Source: Candidatus Omnitrophota bacterium (GTDB taxonomy: Bacteria; Omnitrophota; Gorgyraeia; Gygaellales; Profunditerraquicolaceae). Taken from it: a stretch of DNA of 11,326 nucleotides. This document shows positions 6,730-11,326 of this stretch, one piece after another. The notes beneath the pieces were generated by a model. The model saw nothing but the letters and a program-made list of their open reading frames with translations. It did not search any database and was not told the DNA's origin. Positions within the stretch are counted from its first letter, which is position 1. Every line of letters begins with the position of its first letter. Location: the NCBI GenBank assembly GCA_020052635.1, contig JAGVOR010000136.1, positions 1-11,326 of the forward strand, written 5' to 3'. A program made the translations under genes and the position numbers.

Positions 6730-7507
6730 AATATTCTCCTTTGTAAACTACCGCTACGGCCCCCTCCAGCCAAACGCTTTTAAATTCATCTCCTTCTTTT
6801 TGAAAAGAGATTTTTAACCGCTGGCCGCTTTGGGTCTGCACTTTAACCGGGCCGTTCAAATTATTTTTTAAGGCAAAAATCAATGCCGCCGCGGTCGAAC
6901 CGGTCCCACAAGCCAAGGTCTCCTCTTCCACCCCCCGTTCATAAGTCCGGGTCCGGATAAAATTCCGGCCAAGCTCCTGCACGAAATTAACATTAGTCCC
7001 GCGCGGCAGGAATTCCCGGTGGTTCCTGATCAGTTGGCCCAAATGCTTTACGGCAATCTCATCGATACCGCTGACAAAAATAACGACATGCGGAACGCCG
7101 GTATTGACAAAATTTACTTTGAGCAGCCGGTTATTCACCATCAGCGGAATATCCAGTTTTATGCCTTGCGGCGGGGTAAGCTGAACCTTTACCTGTTGGC
7201 CGCCAACTTCCGCATTAATCATTCCGGCGTTAGTCAGTAACCTGACTTTGCTTCTTCCGCTGGCAAAGGCCGCACAACGGGCACCGTTGCCGCACATCTG
7301 GGCTTCCGAGCCGTCAACGTTAAAAATCCGCATTTTCAAATCCGCCGGGCGGCATTTTTCCAAAATCAATAAGCCGTCGGCACCGACACCGAATTTACGG
7401 TCACAGATAGATTTGGCCAGCTTGGGCAGATTAACAGAAGGTTTCCCGAAAATCACCACAAAATCATTGCCCGTTCCCACCATCTTCGTAAATTTTATTT
7501 TCTTCAT
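6722..7507 (-). CDS. dapF: Diaminopimelate epimerase
   Basis: The protein has 261 residues, slightly shorter than the usual ~275. It is a PLP-independent racemase that converts LL- to meso-diaminopimelate, the peptidoglycan precursor and LysA substrate. It shows the two pseudo-symmetric halves. The first carries GTGNDF (11-16) and FNVDGSEAQMCGNGARC (62-78) with the catalytic C72. The second carries NTGVPH (135-140), GTNVNFV (170-176) and ERGVEEETLACGTGSTA (190-206) with the catalytic C200. Both cysteines are present, so it should be active. ATG 7507 lies one base past the lysA stop; the leader is A-rich without a clear Shine-Dalgarno, so coupling to lysA is likely. Confidence 0.97.
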   Translation of the reverse strand: MKKIKFTKMVGTGNDFVVIFGKPSVNLPKLAKSICDRKFGVGADGLLILEKCRPADLKMRIFNVDGSEAQMCGNGARCAAFASGRSKVRLLTNAGMINAEVGGQQVKVQLTPPQGIKLDIPLMVNNRLLKVNFVNTGVPHVVIFVSGIDEIAVKHLGQLIRNHREFLPRGTNVNFVQELGRNFIRTRTYERGVEEETLACGTGSTAAALIFALKNNLNGPVKVQTQSGQRLKISFQKEGDEFKSVWLEGAVAVVYKGEYYV

Positions 7508-7508
7508 T

Positions 7509-8768
7509 TTATAATTTTTTCAATTCTCCGGAGATAACTTCTTTACGCACTAAATCCGCCGGAATTTCCCTTTTTCTGATCTGAAATGCCTTGCTGCCGG
7601 AGACCATTACCTCAGCAGCCCTGCCGCGCGAATTATAATTACTGGCCATACTGAAACCATATGCCCCGGCGCTCATCACTGCCAGATAATCCCCTTCTTT
7701 AACTTTAGCGATGCTGCGCTCTTTAGCTAAAAAATCACCGCTTTCGCAGATCGGCCCCACTAAATCAGCTTTTTCGCATTTAGCGGTTTTATTTAACGGC
7801 CAAATATTATGGAATGCCGAATAGAGCGCCGGGCGGACTAAATCATTCATCCCCCCATCGACAATAATGAATTTCTTTTGCAGCGTACGCTTGACATAAA
7901 GGACCTTAACCACCAGGATTCCGGCATTACCCACGATAAACCTGCCGGGTTCCATAATAATCTTAAGCCCGGTATTTTTTAATAAGGGGATAATCTGGCT
8001 GGCATAAATTTGAGCGGTCTGTGGCGCCTCCCGGTCATAAATAATCCCTAATCCTCCCCCGATATTTAAATATTCTAAACTAATCCCTTTGGCTTTTAAG
8101 CGCTGGATAAAAACCGAAACTTTTTTAATTGCCTCAACAAACGGCTCACTCTCGGTAATCTGCGAACCGATATGAATATGCAGGCCGCAGATATTTAAAT
8201 TACGGAATTTAGCCCGCAGTAATAAAATTTTGTAGGCACTTTCCAGGTCGATCCCGAATTTATTCGTGAGTTTACCGGTCATAATATATTTGTGCGTTTT
8301 AACTTCCACATCCGGGTTAATCCGGATAGCCACCCGGGTAATTTTATCCAAACTTGCAGCGATGCGGTTGATATTTTCAAGCTCCGGCAAAGATTCAACA
8401 TTAAAAAACAAGATACCGCTGGAAATGGCCGCGCGGATCTCCTGGTTCGTCTTACCTACCGACGCATAAACAATTCTTGCCGCCGGACAACCAACTTTTT
8501 TGGCACGAAATAATTCTCCGCCGGAAACAATATCCAACCCCGCCCCTTTGGCGACTAACGCCTTTAAGATCGAAAGATTGGAGTTTGCTTTTACCGAATA
8601 ACAAATTAAAGGTTTAATTTCGGAAAATGCCGATTGCAGCTTTAAATAGTGATCAACCAAGGTATGGTAGCTGTAGACATAAAGCGGGGTGCCGAATTTT
8701 TTGGCCAAATCCTCTACCCTGACATTTTCACAGTAGAGTTTATTATTTTTATATCTAAAATCGTGCAT
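7509..8768 (-). CDS. lysA: Diaminopimelate decarboxylase
   Basis: The protein has 419 residues. It decarboxylates meso-diaminopimelate to L-lysine and is a fold-type III PLP enzyme (alanine-racemase-like barrel plus beta domain). Key parts are the PLP lysine K60 in YSVKAN, HIHIGSQ (197-203), the phosphate loop GGGLG (237-241), EPGR (273-276), and CESGDFL (341-347) with the active-site cysteine and glutamate. AYGFSMASNYNSR lies near the C-terminus. I placed the start at ATG 8768 (MHDFRYKNN), where family similarity begins. The frame stays open 19 codons further up to 8825, but that part runs through the GC-rich palindrome A and is not protein-like. The leader AGAGAAAAGAGATA is purine-rich but has no strong Shine-Dalgarno. 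It is the first gene after the atypical argH. Confidence 0.95.
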   Translation of the reverse strand: MHDFRYKNNKLYCENVRVEDLAKKFGTPLYVYSYHTLVDHYLKLQSAFSEIKPLICYSVKANSNLSILKALVAKGAGLDIVSGGELFRAKKVGCPAARIVYASVGKTNQEIRAAISSGILFFNVESLPELENINRIAASLDKITRVAIRINPDVEVKTHKYIMTGKLTNKFGIDLESAYKILLLRAKFRNLNICGLHIHIGSQITESEPFVEAIKKVSVFIQRLKAKGISLEYLNIGGGLGIIYDREAPQTAQIYASQIIPLLKNTGLKIIMEPGRFIVGNAGILVVKVLYVKRTLQKKFIIVDGGMNDLVRPALYSAFHNIWPLNKTAKCEKADLVGPICESGDFLAKERSIAKVKEGDYLAVMSAGAYGFSMASNYNSRGRAAEVMVSGSKAFQIRKREIPADLVRKEVISGELKKL

Positions 8769-8782
8769 TATCTCTTTTCTCT

Positions 8783-8875
8783 GCGGGTCCTGTCTGCCAA
8801 TCCACCTCGCCGTGCTCCCCGCCACGTTCGTGGCGGGTGCGTCGCGGCAAGGGCTTCGTCTTGGCAGCCACCCGC
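8783..8875. repeat. Hairpin element A (nested GC-rich palindrome) between argH and lysA
   Basis: Four nested stems are visible: gcgggt (8783-8788)/acccgc (8870-8875), tgccaa (8795-8800)/ttggca (8861-8866), gccg (8809-8812)/cggc (8845-8848), and a central 9-bp cccgccacg (8818-8826)/cgtggcggg (8829-8837). The element begins on the last base of the argH stop codon and ends 14 bases before lysA. It lacks a T-tract, so it is not a standard terminator. Its ends GCGGGTCCTG and CACCCGCT also occur in element B on the other side of argH, in mirror orientation. It could be a REP/MITE-like palindrome or an mRNA-stabilising intercistronic structure. Confidence 0.7.
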
Positions 8876-10260
8876 TATTTCCTCTTGATAGAAAATTTAG
8901 ATTCTACAGATTCTTTAGCATCAAATAGCTTAACTATACCTTCTTTGTTAAGACACTCGGAAAACTCTTTCAATTTTTCTGCAGACATATCCTTAATCTT
9001 TTGACCACTGCTAATAGAATATTTGATAAGTTCACCAATAGTAGTATGAGCCTGCTTAAAAGGCACTCCGTTTTTAACTAAATGATAAACTAAATCCGTT
9101 GCATATAGAGACTCGTCCTTTAAATATTCTTTAATTTTAAGTTTATTAAATTTTAACGTTTCGATTAAACCTGCCAATACTTCTAATTCCAAAGAAACTA
9201 TTTCAAAAGAATTGAACAATGGCTCTTTATCTAGCTGCATATCCCTATTATAAGTCAGGGGTAAACCTTTCATCATAGTCAAAACACTTACTAAATTACC
9301 ATTTAATCTTCCAGCGTAGCCCCTCACTAACTCTAAAACATCAGGATTTTTTTTCTGGGGCATAAGAGAACTACCTGTACAAAAAGCTTCATCTATTTCA
9401 ACAAAATCGAATTCTTGTGTTGACCAAATTATTAAATCTTCTGACAATCTTGAAAGGTGCATTGCAATAATTGATAAAGCACTGATAATTTCTATGACGA
9501 AATCCCTGTCACTTACTGCATCTAATGAATTGGTTGTTGATTCAACTTTATTCTCTTTTATAAAATCGTTTAATGCCGTCCATTTTTCTTCATTTTGTGC
9601 AGCATCAAAAATGCAATTTGCGATTTTACTATATTCTTCAGAACTAATAGGGGTTCCTGCTAAAGCTCCCGCTCCCATTGTTATTTTAATGTTATTTGAA
9701 ATATATTTTAATCTTTCTACATCTCTTAATAGCATTTTCTGATAAGTACCCAAATAATCTTTCAAATAAACAGGCTGAGCATGTTGCATATGAGTAAAAC
9801 CTGGCATAATAATATCTTCATTTTCAACCAACAATTTCTCTATGGAAGAAACCAACTTATTAATATTGACCTGTAAATTTGTAATAGTAGACTTACAATA
9901 CAATTTTGTTGCAAATACGACTTGGTCATTTCTTGATCTAGCCATATGCAATTTTAAAGCTACATCGCCGAGCGTGCTTTCCAATCTATTTTGAATATTA
10001 GTATGAATATCTTCGCAATTAGGATCTTCTTTGAAAACACCTTTCTGAACCTCTTCAGCAATTTTCATTAACTCGTCTGTTAAACTACCGGCTTCTGCCC
10101 AAGTCAGATATCCGGAACGTGCCAATATTCCAGCGTGAAACATAGATCCAAGTGCATCAAACCAGGCAAGTTTATGGTCAAATTGTATTGATCTTGTAAA
10201 TTTCTCTACTGAAGGGTCTGTTTCTTTATCGAATCTTCCGCCCCACAATTTTTTTGCCAT
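8875..10260 (-). CDS. argH: Argininosuccinate lyase, compositionally atypical, with insert and short C-terminus
   Basis: The protein has 461 residues. It splits argininosuccinate to arginine and fumarate in the fumarase/aspartase superfamily. It begins with the family N-terminus KKLWGGRF. It has HMARSRNDQ (105-113), THMQHAQP (156-163) with the catalytic histidine region, NSLDAVSDRDF (244-254), and the signature GSSLMPQKKNP (296-306) with the serine-loop base S297. Three things are odd. About 40 residues separate AGT (201-203) from NSLDAV, roughly 20 more than usual. The usual HTxRSRND threonine is M106. The C-terminus stops at SVESKFSIKRK, without the GGT-containing tail of about 15 residues. 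Base composition is much AT-richer than in neighbouring genes: hand counts of 60-base lines give 12, 20 and 21 G+C, against 27 and 30 in lysA and dapL. The start at 10260 has AGGAG 5 bases upstream. The function is confident; the origin is probably foreign. Confidence 0.95.
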   Translation of the reverse strand: MAKKLWGGRFDKETDPSVEKFTRSIQFDHKLAWFDALGSMFHAGILARSGYLTWAEAGSLTDELMKIAEEVQKGVFKEDPNCEDIHTNIQNRLESTLGDVALKLHMARSRNDQVVFATKLYCKSTITNLQVNINKLVSSIEKLLVENEDIIMPGFTHMQHAQPVYLKDYLGTYQKMLLRDVERLKYISNNIKITMGAGALAGTPISSEEYSKIANCIFDAAQNEEKWTALNDFIKENKVESTTNSLDAVSDRDFVIEIISALSIIAMHLSRLSEDLIIWSTQEFDFVEIDEAFCTGSSLMPQKKNPDVLELVRGYAGRLNGNLVSVLTMMKGLPLTYNRDMQLDKEPLFNSFEIVSLELEVLAGLIETLKFNKLKIKEYLKDESLYATDLVYHLVKNGVPFKQAHTTIGELIKYSISSGQKIKDMSAEKLKEFSECLNKEGIVKLFDAKESVESKFSIKRK

Positions 10261-10265
10261 TTTGT

Positions 10266-10284
10266 CTCCTAGTAAATAATTATA
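10266..10284 (-). promoter_or_regulatory. Candidate -10 box and Shine-Dalgarno of argH
   Basis: On the minus strand a perfect TATAAT lies at 10284-10279, 18 bases before the start codon, after hairpin B. The Shine-Dalgarno AGGAG is at 10270-10266, with 5 bases to ATG 10260. I found no convincing -35 at a 15-18 base spacing; that position falls in the hairpin arm. The ribosome site is well supported, the promoter only weakly, because the region is AT-rich. If real, it would give argH its own transcript. Confidence 0.4.
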
Positions 10285-10296
10285 GAAAACTGCTTC

Positions 10297-10372
10297 TTAA
10301 GCGGGTGACTTGGGGGTGGTTTCGCAGCGCGTGCTAGCGCAAGAAACTACCCCCAAGGCAGGACCCGCTTAA
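10297..10372. repeat. Hairpin element B (76-bp palindrome) between argG and argH
   Basis: A perfect 10-bp outer stem ttaagcgggt (10297-10306)/acccgcttaa (10363-10372) encloses a 15-bp inner stem with one mismatch, cttgggggtggtttc (10309-10323)/gaaactacccccaag (10343-10357). A small gcgc/gcgc tip (10327-10330 and 10337-10340) lies in the apex. Only 2 and 5 unpaired bases separate the outer and inner stems. It begins one base after the argG stop codon. It has no T-tract, so it is not a classical terminator, but it could slow transcription or protect argG mRNA. The ends match element A in mirror orientation. Confidence 0.75.
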
Positions 10373-10373
10373 T

Positions 10374-11326
10374 TTATCTTTTGTAAGGCATCCCCCAGAG
10401 CTTTATAAACCCCTCCGCCAGCTTCTGGTCAAACTTATCCTCTTTGCCGTAAGTGCTTAATTCCTTCTTATAGAGGGAATTGGCGGATTTTCTGCCTACC
10501 GCCACACAAGTACCTTTGGATAACCTTAATTTAATCGTCCCGCTGACAAATTTTTGCGTTTTATTTACAAAACCATCCAGGGCCTCTTTCAAAGCCGAAA
10601 ACCACAGCCCGTAATAAACCAATTCCGCATATTTTAAGCTGATCATCTCCTTAAAATGCGCCAGCTCCCGGTCCAAAACTAAAGCTTCCAGCTCCTTATG
10701 CGCGGTATACAGAATAGTGGCTGCCGGGGCTTCATAGATCTCCCGGGATTTAATCCCCACTAATCTATTTTCCACCATATCGCTTCTGCCGACTCCGAAT
10801 TGGCCGCCCACCTCATTAAGATAACTGATCAAGTTTTTAATTTTAAATACTTTACCATCTACTTTAACCGGTACGCCTTTGGAAAAAGCTATCTCAATAT
10901 ACCGGGGATAGCTTGACCCTTGAGATGCGCTTTTAGTAATCATATACGCATCCTCCGGAGGCTCCTGCTCCAGATTCTCCAGGATTCCCGCCTCAATACT
11001 GATCCCCCAGAGATTACGGTCGATACTATACGGCTTTTTCTTGGTTACATCGATAGGAATATTATGCTTAAGCGCATACTCGATTTCTTCTTCCCGGGAT
11101 TTAAACTCCCATTCCCGCACGGGAGCAATAATCTCCAGCTTCGGGTCAAGAATTCCCACCGCAACCTCTAATCTAACCTGATCATTTCCCTTACCGGTAC
11201 AGCCATGCGCTACCGCCTGTGCCTTTTCTTTATGCGCAATCTGCACCAGGTATTTAGCGATTAGCGGCCGGCCTAGCGCCGTAGCTAAAAAATATTTTCC
11301 TTCATAAACGGCATTGGCCTTTAGCG
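10374..11326 (-). CDS. argG: Argininosuccinate synthase (5' partial)
   Basis: The frame stays open to the right edge, giving 316 residues; about 85 N-terminal residues, including the ATP-pyrophosphatase loop, lie outside the window. The GTG codon at 11246 is an internal valine, because family sequence (ANAVYEGKYFLATALGRPLIAKYLV) continues upstream of it. The enzyme joins citrulline and aspartate with ATP to argininosuccinate, the ArgH substrate. Visible motifs are AHGCTGKGNDQVR with its ATP/aspartate contacts, SIDRNLWG, EPPEDAYMITKSA, the GVGRSDMVENRLVGIKSRE block that binds citrulline, YEAPAATIL, and the C-terminal YAELVYYGLWFSALKEALD. The end MPYKR is close to the usual length. Its composition matches lysA and the dap genes, not the adjacent argH. 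The promoter of the operon lies upstream, outside the window. Confidence 0.96.
   Translation of the reverse strand, partial: LKANAVYEGKYFLATALGRPLIAKYLVQIAHKEKAQAVAHGCTGKGNDQVRLEVAVGILDPKLEIIAPVREWEFKSREEEIEYALKHNIPIDVTKKKPYSIDRNLWGISIEAGILENLEQEPPEDAYMITKSASQGSSYPRYIEIAFSKGVPVKVDGKVFKIKNLISYLNEVGGQFGVGRSDMVENRLVGIKSREIYEAPAATILYTAHKELEALVLDRELAHFKEMISLKYAELVYYGLWFSALKEALDGFVNKTQKFVSGTIKLRLSKGTCVAVGRKSANSLYKKELSTYGKEDKFDQKLAEGFIKLWGMPYKR

Noticed and set aside
8769..8825. A 19-codon upstream extension of lysA
   Set aside because: It translates the palindrome of element A, has no family similarity, and the conserved LysA N-terminus begins at ATG 8768.
8783..10372. Integron attC sites or a composite transposon around argH
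   Set aside because: The palindromes lack the GTTRRRY/RYYYAAC core sites, and there is no integrase, transposase or clear target duplication. I keep only the mirror-palindrome observation.
11244..11246. GTG 11246 as the argG start
   Set aside because: Typical ArgG sequence continues in frame upstream to the window edge, so this is an internal valine.

Overview
The window looks like chromosomal DNA of an uncultivated bacterium. The gene set suggests the Omnitrophota (Candidatus Omnitrophica) or a related lineage: an LL-diaminopimelate aminotransferase (DapL) lysine operon, a TMTC-like GT-C glycosyltransferase, and GC-rich palindromes in the short intergenic gaps. This placement is inferred from gene content and style, not from a marker gene. 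Every supported gene is on the minus strand, so transcription runs from right to left.

Layout in transcription order: argG (5' end cut by the right edge) - hairpin element B - argH - hairpin element A - lysA - dapF - dapA - dapB - dapL - folK - panC - nadX (aspartate dehydrogenase) - two tandem copies of a roughly 64-bp hairpin repeat - a small, very basic protein made of two internal repeats - rho-independent terminator - promoter-like motif - a membrane glycosyltransferase with a TPR-like tail, cut by the left edge.

The genes from lysA to nadX are tightly packed. The spacings are lysA/dapF 1 nt apart, dapF/dapA 8-nt overlap, dapL/folK 1-nt overlap, folK/panC 4-nt overlap and panC/nadX 8-nt overlap. 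They are therefore probably one operon with translational coupling. argGH make arginine from citrulline and aspartate. dapA, dapB, dapL, dapF and lysA form the whole aminotransferase route from aspartate semialdehyde to meso-diaminopimelate (peptidoglycan) and lysine. folK, panC and nadX feed folate, pantothenate/CoA and NAD. Most of these pathways draw on aspartate.

The most unusual region is argH. It is clearly AT-richer than both neighbours, has its own strong ribosome binding site and a -10-like box, and carries an extra segment of about 20 residues. It also lacks the expected C-terminal tail. Two related palindromic elements flank it in mirror orientation, with one end of element A on the argH stop codon. 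This suggests a replaced or mobile gene inside an otherwise uniform operon. Two other points deserve attention: the two-repeat basic protein with its tandem hairpin leader, and a terminator directly abutting an extended -10 motif placed for a leaderless mRNA. I saw no tRNA, rRNA, CRISPR array, transposase or integrase gene, and no gene-free stretch above 300 bases.
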